Origin: Bacteroidales bacterium UBA6360
Lineage (GTDB): Bacteria; Bacteroidota; Bacteroidia; Bacteroidales; UBA932
Length of the DNA stretch: 15,398 bases
Direction: 5' to 3'
Assembly: GCA_002440085.1 (NCBI GenBank)
Contig: DJRM01000054.1
Coordinates: 7,928 to 23,325, forward strand
Each line of letters begins with the position of its first letter. Position 1 is the stretch's first letter. Positions 1 through 7,309 of the stretch are shown piece after piece. A program made the translations under genes and the position numbers. The notes below the pieces were generated by a model. The model saw nothing but the letters and a program-made list of their open reading frames with translations. It ran no database searches and was not told where the DNA came from.

Positions 1-2601
1 CACCTGTCCAGCAAGGACTTTCTCAGCGTCAGTTCCTCCGACCCTCTGATGATGATTCAGGGCAAGGTGGCCGGCGTTTCCATCACGAACACCGGGTCAG
101 GCGACCCGAACAACCCGGCAAGCATCCAGATTCGCGGAGTTTCCTCCCGTGATGCCGGCCTGTCGCCTCTCATCATAATAAACGGCGTGCCCGGTGAACT
201 GTCGAATGTCAATCCGAACGACATCGAGAGCTTCGACATCCTCAAGGACGGCGCCGCTTCCGCAATCTACGGCACCAGGGGTTCCAACGGTGTCATACTC
301 GTGACCACGAAGAGCGCTCCGACCGACGGCAGCATCCACACTTCCTACACCGGAACGGTCTCGTTCGATGTCCCTGTGCAGGAACTTGATATGCTGGATG
401 CCTACGGTTGGCGTCTCAACAGGGTGGAGGGCGACCGGAGCGGATATGACTACGGTGGCGAAACAGACTGGCTCAAGCGCGTGACCAAGACCGGATTCAC
501 CCAGTCCCACACCATATCCCTCGGTGGCGGCATTCCCAAGACGAACTATAGGGTGACCGCCGACTACAAGGATGCCAAGGGCATTGACCTGCGGTCGTCC
601 CGCCGTGAATACGGAATGCGCGCGTCCGTCAATCACACGACAAAGAACGGACTGCTGTCCTTCATCGCCAATGTCGCTCCCCGCGTCGCCTACATCAAGG
701 CTTCCGACTGGAGCACGTTCACCAATGCCATAGAGGCCAATCCTACGACTCCCGTCATGGATCCGGACGACCCGTTCCATTACTTTGACTTTCAGGGACA
801 GACTGCCGCGAACAATCCGGCCGAGGTCCTTGAGACGGAACTTGCCGACCAGGAAAAGAAATGGATTGACTGGGACGCCACGGCGAGGCTCAACCTGCTG
901 CCTCTGCTCGGGAACGGAAAGGCTGACAATCACACGCTCACTACTCAGGTGACGTTCTCCGACCGCCAGTACGACAGTTTCGACGGCACGTTCTCTCCTT
1001 CTACCAGCAACCGCTGCATCCACGCCGGACGTGACGGGCAGGCAGGACGCAGCTACTCGAAATACCGTACCCACACACTTGAATGGCTCGGGAACTGGCA
1101 GGCTCATTTCGGTGACAACAACATAAAGACGATGGTGGGATATTCCTACACATACGAGCAGAACTCCGGAATGGCGGCCAACAATGCCGATTTCTCCAAC
1201 GACGGAATGACCTACAACAACCTCTCGTTCGGTGAGATGGCCTCGGAGGAAGGCAAGACAAACCTCAGCAGCTACAAGAGCGACAGCAAGCTCATCGCCT
1301 TCTTCGGCCGAGCAAGCTATGACTGGAAAGGACGCTACCTGCTCACCGCGTCGCTGCGCTATGAGGGCTCGTCCAAATTCGGCTCCAACCACAAGTGGGG
1401 ATGGTTCCCGGCCGTGTCCGCCGGATGGCGCATTTCCGATGAGCCTTTCATGAAGAACGCTGGCTGGGTCAGCGACCTCAAGCTCAGGGGGGACTTCGGA
1501 GTCACGGGAAACCAGAACTTCTCAAGCTATCTTTCCCTTGACACGATGTACAGCTTCGGGGCCTACAGCTATAATGGCGAGTTTTTCTATGTCTGGGGAC
1601 CTCAGAAAAACGTCAATCCGGACCTGCATTGGGAGAAGGGCAAAAACTGGAACATAGGACTTGACTGGGCTCTTTTTAAAAGCCGTCTCTATGGTTCGTT
1701 CAACTACTACAACCGCAGGCAGGTTGACCTTCTGGGAGAATACACCGTGCCAGTGCCGCCGTATCTCTTCAACACTACATACGTGAATGTCGGCACTATG
1801 CGCAACTCCGGCTTCGAGTTCGACATAAACTGGAAGGCTGTTGATACAAAGGATTTCGGATACACCGTCGGCGTCGTCGGCTCCACGATGAAGAATGAGT
1901 TTGTCAATTTCAGCAATTCCGAATATGTCGGGCAGGACTACTACGACGTCTGCTCCACAGGCAGCCCATACCCAAACTACACCCTTCAGCGCATCGAGAA
2001 GGGCCGTAGCGTCGGAAGCTTCTTCATGTACAGGTATGCCGGGGTCGATGCGGACGGCAACTGGGTGGTCTATAACAGGGACGGGGACATGATATTGGCG
2101 AGCACCGCCACGGTCGATGACAAGCAGTATGTCGGCAACGGACTCCCGAAATTCACGGGTTCCATGACGCACAGCTTCCGCTACAAGTGGTTCGACCTGA
2201 ACATATATCTCCGCACGGCTCTCGGCTACAACATATTCAACATACACGAATATATGTACGGAACGCGCAATTTCAGGGGAAATGTCCTCAAGATTGCATA
2301 CGGGCAGAACGCCGCCATAAACAAGGACGCCAATCCCGTCGTCTGCGACTACTTCCTCGAGAGGGGCGACTACCTCAAGATTGATATGGTGAACCTCGGC
2401 TTCACGCTCGACACGGACTGGAAATACCTCAGCCGGATCCGGCTATATGTCACCGGAAAGAACCTCTGCACCTTCACGAAGTTCACCGGCATCGATCCGT
2501 CAGCCTACAATGTGAACGGTCTCACCCCGGGCGCGAAAGGGAGCGGGCAGTACTACCCGTCCAGCCGCCAGTTCATACTCGGCGTACAGCTCGGTTTCTG
2601 A
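1..2601 (+). CDS. SusC-like TonB-dependent outer-membrane transporter, 3' part (5' end outside window)
   Basis: The reading frame is open from base 1, so the true start lies upstream; 866 residues are visible. SusC-family proteins are usually about 1000 residues, so the signal peptide, carboxypeptidase-regulatory-like domain, TonB box and first part of the plug are probably missing here. The plug is seen in the first ~115 residues: MIQGKVAGVSI, then IQIRGVSSRD, a PLIIINGVPG stretch, NPNDIESFDILKDGAASAIYG and GSNGVILVTTK, all classic SusC plug motifs. The remainder is aromatic-rich, alternating beta-strand sequence of a 22-strand barrel, including SLRYEGSSKFG and WFPAVSAGWRISDEPFMK, and ends in FILGVQLGF with the expected terminal Phe. 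It should import oligosaccharides through the outer membrane using TonB energy, capped by the SusD-like protein 24 bases downstream. Transport substrate cannot be read from the sequence. Confidence 0.95.
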   Translation, partial: HLSSKDFLSVSSSDPLMMIQGKVAGVSITNTGSGDPNNPASIQIRGVSSRDAGLSPLIIINGVPGELSNVNPNDIESFDILKDGAASAIYGTRGSNGVILVTTKSAPTDGSIHTSYTGTVSFDVPVQELDMLDAYGWRLNRVEGDRSGYDYGGETDWLKRVTKTGFTQSHTISLGGGIPKTNYRVTADYKDAKGIDLRSSRREYGMRASVNHTTKNGLLSFIANVAPRVAYIKASDWSTFTNAIEANPTTPVMDPDDPFHYFDFQGQTAANNPAEVLETELADQEKKWIDWDATARLNLLPLLGNGKADNHTLTTQVTFSDRQYDSFDGTFSPSTSNRCIHAGRDGQAGRSYSKYRTHTLEWLGNWQAHFGDNNIKTMVGYSYTYEQNSGMAANNADFSNDGMTYNNLSFGEMASEEGKTNLSSYKSDSKLIAFFGRASYDWKGRYLLTASLRYEGSSKFGSNHKWGWFPAVSAGWRISDEPFMKNAGWVSDLKLRGDFGVTGNQNFSSYLSLDTMYSFGAYSYNGEFFYVWGPQKNVNPDLHWEKGKNWNIGLDWALFKSRLYGSFNYYNRRQVDLLGEYTVPVPPYLFNTTYVNVGTMRNSGFEFDINWKAVDTKDFGYTVGVVGSTMKNEFVNFSNSEYVGQDYYDVCSTGSPYPNYTLQRIEKGRSVGSFFMYRYAGVDADGNWVVYNRDGDMILASTATVDDKQYVGNGLPKFTGSMTHSFRYKWFDLNIYLRTALGYNIFNIHEYMYGTRNFRGNVLKIAYGQNAAINKDANPVVCDYFLERGDYLKIDMVNLGFTLDTDWKYLSRIRLYVTGKNLCTFTKFTGIDPSAYNVNGLTPGAKGSGQYYPSSRQFILGVQLGF

Positions 2602-2625
2602 TAATCAACATAAACAAAACTGAAA

Positions 2626-4401
2626 ATGAAACTTAAAGGATATATTTCCCTTCTGGCTCTCTCTCTGTCCGCGTTCGTCTCCTGCACGAACCTGGACGAG
2701 AACATCTATTCGACGGTGGCCAGAGAAAACTACTACAACTCCAGAAAGGACGTGATAAGAATGGTGTTCAGACCGTTCGAGCATGCCTATTTTACAGGAT
2801 GGAACTGGGGAGTCAACGAGCAGACTGCGGATCAGATTGTCGTCGTCACGCACGACACATGGTTTGATGACGGCGGAAAGTACAGAAGGACCGCCGCTCA
2901 CGAGTACAATGTCGAGACGGTGGAGTCGTCGTCATGGACGCTGCCTTATCAGGGCATAGGCCAGTGCAACTTCGTCATCGAGGAACTTCAGCGCCTTGAC
3001 CGGACTCAGTTCGGCTTCTCGCAGGAGGAATGGGACAGCTTCTCCACACAGAACCGCGCCCTCCGGGCAAAATACTACCTCAATCTCTTTGACCTGTTCC
3101 GCAACCTGCTGATGGTCACTCACTATCATGATCAGTCGCTGAATCCCAAGAAACAGGTTTCTCCACGGACGACCTTCGAGTTCATAGAGTCGGAACTCAA
3201 GGACTGCATAGCGGGACTTCCCGTGAAGCAGGGCACCGGCGGAAACATGGAAATGCAGGGACAGCTGACCAAGGCCGCCGCGGCCACCATGCTGGTCAGG
3301 CTCTATCTTAATGCCGAGGTCTATATCGGGGAAAGCCGTTTCGACGAATGCGAGAAATGGGCCAGGGAGATAATCTCCGGGAAATACGGCTCCTACTCCG
3401 TGGCTGACCGCTGGGACTCGGCATTCGACTGGAACAACGAGACTTCGCCCGAGGTCATCTTCGCCTATCCGGGGTCAAAGGCATATTCCTTCCACCAGTA
3501 TTCTTCTTGGAATCTCTGGTGGGCGGCGCCGCTCGGCTCCGACTACTATTTCAATGACCTCAAATGCAAGGCCCGCGAACAGAGCGGCAGCCATATGCCG
3601 AAGCTTTCCGTAGCCCCGAGTTATGACCTTGACGGCAACCCCTACGAGTTCGACCTCGGCTCGCCGGTGCAGAAATTCAGAAAGTACTCCGGAGACGAGC
3701 GCAAGGGACAGATTCTGGACGAAAGGATGAAGAAATACCGCAATCTCGGAAACAGCACCCGTGAGGGAATGTTCCTCTACGGCTACCTTGAATACACGGA
3801 GAACGGTGTCACCAAGAGGGTCAAGGGCAGCGGGGGCGCGGATATGTGCCTTCACGACGCTGTCGGGAAATTCGTGAAGAATGGGGTTGTCCTCGGCCCG
3901 GACGAATGGCCGGGAGGCGTCAGCAACCATCAGACGGGCGACCACAACTCGTGCTACTATTTCGTCAAATATCCGTTCTACAGCGACAATGATGAGGGGC
4001 AGCTGGAGGCGGACTACACCGAGTTCCGCCTTCCGGAGGTAATCTATTCCCTCGCCGAATGCCTCGTCCGCAGGGGAGAGACGGAGGAGGCCGGCAAGCT
4101 CCTTAACGGCGTGCGCAGGCGCAACTACAAGGCGGCGACTGAAGAGCAGCTCAAGAACATCCTCTACAGACCCGAGGGAAATGTCGAACTGAACCTTGAT
4201 GAAATGCTCGACGAGTGGGGACGCGAGTTCTTCGGAGAGGGGCGCCGCAGGATTGACCTGATACGCTTCGGCAAGTTCACGACGGCTACTTGGTGGGACA
4301 AGAATCCGGATTCGGACGACCACACGATAATATTCCCTCTGGCGCGTCAGGTTCTGAGCGCGAATCCCAACCTTGAGCAGAACCCCGGATATAACAAATA
4401 A
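2626..4401 (+). CDS. SusD-like (RagB/SusD) outer-membrane glycan-binding lipoprotein
   Basis: A 591-residue protein that starts 24 bases after the SusC-like stop. The N-terminus MKLKGYISLLALSLSAFVSC is a lipoprotein signal with the lipidated Cys at residue 20, followed by TNLDE, so it should be anchored to the outer membrane and exported to the surface. SusD features are the early NYYNS segment, the TADQIVV and helical TPR-like region (RALRAKYYLNLFDLFRNL, TKAAAATMLVRLYLNAEVY), FRLPEVIYSLAECLVRRGE, and the C-terminal EWGREFFGEGRRRIDLIRFGKF followed by IIFPLARQVLSANPNLEQNPGY, which is nearly diagnostic for the family. Length is typical (500-650). Its role is to form the lid of the SusC transporter and help bind the target glycan. 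Start choice: ATG in an A-rich context, with no Shine-Dalgarno, as normal in this phylum. Ligand unknown. Confidence 0.96.
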   Translation: MKLKGYISLLALSLSAFVSCTNLDENIYSTVARENYYNSRKDVIRMVFRPFEHAYFTGWNWGVNEQTADQIVVVTHDTWFDDGGKYRRTAAHEYNVETVESSSWTLPYQGIGQCNFVIEELQRLDRTQFGFSQEEWDSFSTQNRALRAKYYLNLFDLFRNLLMVTHYHDQSLNPKKQVSPRTTFEFIESELKDCIAGLPVKQGTGGNMEMQGQLTKAAAATMLVRLYLNAEVYIGESRFDECEKWAREIISGKYGSYSVADRWDSAFDWNNETSPEVIFAYPGSKAYSFHQYSSWNLWWAAPLGSDYYFNDLKCKAREQSGSHMPKLSVAPSYDLDGNPYEFDLGSPVQKFRKYSGDERKGQILDERMKKYRNLGNSTREGMFLYGYLEYTENGVTKRVKGSGGADMCLHDAVGKFVKNGVVLGPDEWPGGVSNHQTGDHNSCYYFVKYPFYSDNDEGQLEADYTEFRLPEVIYSLAECLVRRGETEEAGKLLNGVRRRNYKAATEEQLKNILYRPEGNVELNLDEMLDEWGREFFGEGRRRIDLIRFGKFTTATWWDKNPDSDDHTIIFPLARQVLSANPNLEQNPGYNK

Positions 4402-4415
4402 ATAATACATTGAAG

Positions 4416-4901
4416 ATGAAAGGAATACATAAAATCGTCGCTTTGGCCCTGTCACTGGCCTGCCTCGCGCTTTCCGGATGCGAGGGAAAGAAGCAGCTGG
4501 TAATAATCACCGAGCAGCTGCCGATAAGGACATCCGCACTGTATGGTTTCGGCGGCCCGTTCCCGGGCTTTGACTGGAACAACCCGAAGAGCTGCTATGA
4601 GCTGACTCCGTCGCCGGACAATGCGTTCATATTCACATACGAGGGACATCTTGAGGGCGGATGGTTCAAGGCCGGCACAACTCCGGGAACATGGAGCCAG
4701 TCGTTCCTCCGCCCTCCTGCAAGCGATGAGGCCGTTTCGGAAATTCCCCCGGCCGGTCTTGCCGAGACGGCGTTCAAGGTCTCGCCGGACTTTGTCGACG
4801 GCGTGGAGCAGGACCGCTTCTGGCACCTTCAGAAAGGCGGGGAGTACCGGCTGACATTCAACCTGTACACCTGCACGATAAAAGTTGAACCGTTGAACTG
4901 A
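4416..4901 (+). CDS. Small SusE/SusF-like surface lipoprotein (single domain)
   Basis: A 161-residue lipoprotein 14 bases after the SusD-like gene. I chose the ATG at 4416; an in-frame TTG six bases earlier is also possible but unneeded. The signal ends in LALSGC, with Cys 22 of this start as the lipidated residue. The mature part resembles one beta-sandwich repeat of SusE/SusF-type proteins: it opens with ALYGFGGPFPGFDWNN, has FIFTYEGHLEGGWFKAGTT in the middle and closes with RFWHLQKGGEYRLTFNLYT and TIKVEPL. SusE/SusF carry several such starch-binding domains; only one is present here. Position directly after SusD is the normal SusE slot, which supports a surface glycan-binding role. Several Trp residues (in DWNN, GGW, GTW, RFW) could stack on sugars, but that is inference. 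Family assignment is by motif memory, hence moderate confidence. Confidence 0.6.
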   Translation: MKGIHKIVALALSLACLALSGCEGKKQLVIITEQLPIRTSALYGFGGPFPGFDWNNPKSCYELTPSPDNAFIFTYEGHLEGGWFKAGTTPGTWSQSFLRPPASDEAVSEIPPAGLAETAFKVSPDFVDGVEQDRFWHLQKGGEYRLTFNLYTCTIKVEPLN

Positions 4902-4908
4902 TAACTAT

Positions 4909-7149
4909 ATGAAACCGATGTTTATCGCAGCTCTTGCAGCTGTTCTGCTTGTCTGTTCCTGTGACAAGTCCTCAAAACAGGAGCATAAGGCTCCCGTTTC
5001 CGAAGTCGTGCTGACAAAATGCCCGTTCACCAGGGGCGTCAATCTCGGCGACTGGTTTATGGGCAAGTCTCCGTCCGAAGTGAACCGGACCACCTACACG
5101 GCCCGGGAATTTGCAAACCTCCGCTCGCTCGGGATTGATGTCGTGCGTGTTCCCGTAAGATTCAACTATTTCGTCGGAGCCGCTCCCGACTACAAGATTG
5201 ACTCTCATGTCCTCGATGTCCTTGACTATGCCGTAGATATGGCCGAAGGCAACGGAATGTACATCATCATTGACAACCACGCCTGGCTGTCGGAGGATTT
5301 TCCGAGCCTTTCCGGTCCGGTGATTATGGAAAAGGTCTTCACCCAGCTTGCCGAGCGCTACAAGGATCGATCCGACAAGGTCATATACGAACTCTTCAAC
5401 GAGCCTGGAGGCGACTTCATCAAGTCTCATTGGTATGACATCCAGACAGAGCTCATCGGCGCGATACGCCGGATTGACACAAGGCACTCCATAATTGTCA
5501 CCGGTGTGGGCTGCAGCATTGACAATCTCCGGAAGATACCTGTCTATGAGGACAGAAACCTGATTTACACCTTCCATTACTATGGACCGCATCTCTTCAC
5601 CCATCAGGGCGCGTCCTGGGAGGCAGGAATGACGGACTTCGAGAAGCCGGTTCCGTTCCCGTACGATGCGGACAGGATGCCGGCCCTGCCGAACACCGTG
5701 ACCTACAACGTGGTCATTGACGACTACAATGACTACGCTTCGAGGGGCACGGCCGCCTACATCTCTCAGAAAATTTCCTCCACGGCCGGCGCATTCGCTG
5801 AGGAAAGGGGAGTTCCCGTGTTCTGCGGGGAGTGGGGAGTGCTGAACGGCTTCGCCGAGCCTGCGGACAGGGCGGCCTGGGCGAAGGCGACCAGAGATGC
5901 ACTGGACGCAAGCAATATCGGATGGACCTGGTGGAGCTACCGCAATGACTTCAGCATATTCCGGAAGGACGCGAGCTATTTCTTCGAGCAGAATCTCGAC
6001 ACCGACCTGCTCGCGGCCTTGGGCTTCACCGTTCCGGACTGGTACAATTCCGACAAACCGGTTGACATCACCGTCTATGATGACGCCCTCGCGCCGTTCT
6101 GCAATGCCTGCGGCCCGGAGGGGGATTCCGACTGGAAATCCGCGGACAGCCCGTACTCTGGCACTGAATGCATTTCCTGGACCGTCGGAAAGAACGCATG
6201 GAGTGCCCTTGAGGCAGTGGCATGGCCTCCGCTCGACATTTCCAGACAGGCCTCCGCCGACTATTCCCTCACCTTTGCAATCCGCTCGTCAGAGCCGGTT
6301 GACAAACTTTTGGTGAGAGCCGTGACCTACAACCCTCAGGGCGACAGGATTCCATGGCGTTTCGGCGCATGGATAGGCAACGAACTCAGCGACGAGGTGA
6401 AGATCAAGGCGACCTTCCCCTCCGACGGGAAGTGGCACTATGTGAAGATTCCGCTTTCCCGCTTTTCGGCTCTCGGCGCCATGGATTCCGACGGATGGCA
6501 TGCTCCGACTGACGAGCCGTGCGATTGGGCGCATTTCAATGTCCTGCAGTTCGCCGTCGAAGGTAACTCGGCCCTCGTCGGAAAGAGAATCGACGTCGAT
6601 GACATAATCATAAAGTATGACACCATAGACGAGGATCCGAGTCCTGGTCCTGTCGGCCCCGTGAAGCCGGGAAAATTCGTCCTCTTTGACGGCGGACTCC
6701 AGAATTCCCTGTCCCTTGAAAAAGAGGGAAATACGGAAAGGCTGAGCACTGACGACGGACTCATAGAATGGACTGTGCCCCAGTGCGGCTCATGGGCGTC
6801 GATGCGGTTCAACAACGCGAGCTGGAGCGTCTATGACCTGTCGTCACAGGCAGAATCCGGATATTCCGTGACGTTCAGAATGAATGGCGAAGATTCTTCC
6901 TCTCTTGAACTTGAGAATCTCAACCTCAGCTTTATGGGCAAGGGCGGCAACTGTGACGTCACCGGACTCGGAAAGTACTCCGCTACGGACGGCGAATGGA
7001 CGCTGATTTCCGTGCCTATGGCCGACTTCGGATATGACGGCTGGAAGAGCGTGCAGATTTTCAAGATTCAGTACACTAAGGCGCTGACTCCGAAGAAACT
7101 TTGGATAGACGGCGTGATTGTGAAAAATGATGAAAAAGTTAATGAATGA
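4909..7149 (+). CDS. GH5-family glucanase-type lipoprotein with two C-terminal carbohydrate-binding-like modules
   Basis: A 746-residue protein. The signal MKPMFIAALAAVLLVCSC places the lipidated Cys at residue 18. Residues ~35-375 are a GH5 TIM barrel: TRGVNLGDWF, RVPVRF (79-84), IIIDNHAW (119-126), YELFNEPGG with the acid/base Glu165, TFHYYGPHLFTHQGASW around 221-237, and VFCGEWG with the nucleophile Glu308, then WTWWSYR. Both catalytic glutamates were checked on the DNA (GAG at 5401 and 5830). The FHYY...FTHQGASW pattern is typical of bacterial endo-glucanase-type GH5 members; the subfamily and exact beta-glucan are not decidable by eye. Residues ~385-571 and ~591-743 are two related beta-sandwich modules separated by a Pro/Gly linker (DPSPGPVGPVKPGKF); the second closely matches the last module of the protein at 7310-9121. 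Starts 7 bases after the previous stop; its stop overlaps the possible start of the next small ORF. Expected at the cell surface, cutting the backbone. Confidence 0.92.
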   Translation: MKPMFIAALAAVLLVCSCDKSSKQEHKAPVSEVVLTKCPFTRGVNLGDWFMGKSPSEVNRTTYTAREFANLRSLGIDVVRVPVRFNYFVGAAPDYKIDSHVLDVLDYAVDMAEGNGMYIIIDNHAWLSEDFPSLSGPVIMEKVFTQLAERYKDRSDKVIYELFNEPGGDFIKSHWYDIQTELIGAIRRIDTRHSIIVTGVGCSIDNLRKIPVYEDRNLIYTFHYYGPHLFTHQGASWEAGMTDFEKPVPFPYDADRMPALPNTVTYNVVIDDYNDYASRGTAAYISQKISSTAGAFAEERGVPVFCGEWGVLNGFAEPADRAAWAKATRDALDASNIGWTWWSYRNDFSIFRKDASYFFEQNLDTDLLAALGFTVPDWYNSDKPVDITVYDDALAPFCNACGPEGDSDWKSADSPYSGTECISWTVGKNAWSALEAVAWPPLDISRQASADYSLTFAIRSSEPVDKLLVRAVTYNPQGDRIPWRFGAWIGNELSDEVKIKATFPSDGKWHYVKIPLSRFSALGAMDSDGWHAPTDEPCDWAHFNVLQFAVEGNSALVGKRIDVDDIIIKYDTIDEDPSPGPVGPVKPGKFVLFDGGLQNSLSLEKEGNTERLSTDDGLIEWTVPQCGSWASMRFNNASWSVYDLSSQAESGYSVTFRMNGEDSSSLELENLNLSFMGKGGNCDVTGLGKYSATDGEWTLISVPMADFGYDGWKSVQIFKIQYTKALTPKKLWIDGVIVKNDEKVNE

Positions 7150-7154
7150 TGACT

Positions 7155-7289
7155 ATGAAAAAGACTTATCTGACACCTCTGTTCGAGGAAAGCCTCGTTT
7201 GCTCCGAGAGCGGCTTCGCCGCGTCCGTGGACTCCGCGCAGCCTGAGGCCTGGACCAGCGGAACGCATGACTGGTTCGAAAATGAATAA
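7155..7289 (+). CDS. Small protein of the Bacteroidales MKKTYxTP type, function unknown
   Basis: A 44-residue ORF starting MKKTYLTPLFEESLVCSESG and ending in HDWFENE-stop. In-frame ATGs at 7146 and 7149 would add two or three residues; the 7146 ATG overlaps the GH5 stop codon as ATGA, suggesting coupled translation. I prefer 7155 because MKK-[TK]-Y-x-x-P is the standard opening of a large, poorly understood set of short Bacteroidales proteins (from memory of the phylum, not a search). It has no membrane helix or signal peptide, one Cys, an acidic character and a Trp-rich tail. It sits between an enzyme and a fimbrillin-domain protein, inside the operon, and 20 bases before the latter. It is too short for routine gene finders. 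Function unknown; a short spacer that happens to be open cannot be excluded. Confidence 0.6.
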   Translation: MKKTYLTPLFEESLVCSESGFAASVDSAQPEAWTSGTHDWFENE

Positions 7290-7309
7290 CCCGTAAAAAC
7301 ACTGATACA

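Noticed and set aside
97..1392. 431-codon open frame on the - strand
   Set aside because: Antisense to the SusC-like gene; low-complexity Val/Gly/Arg-rich translation, no start context or family motif.
2602..2625. Promoter or terminator between the SusC- and SusD-like genes
   Set aside because: The gap is 24 A-rich bases with no TAnnTTTG-type -7 element and no hairpin; it looks like an ordinary translation-initiation spacer in an operon.
4410..4415. TTG at 4410 as the start of the SusE/SusF-like gene
   Set aside because: The ATG six bases downstream gives a normal lipoprotein signal and is the far more likely start.
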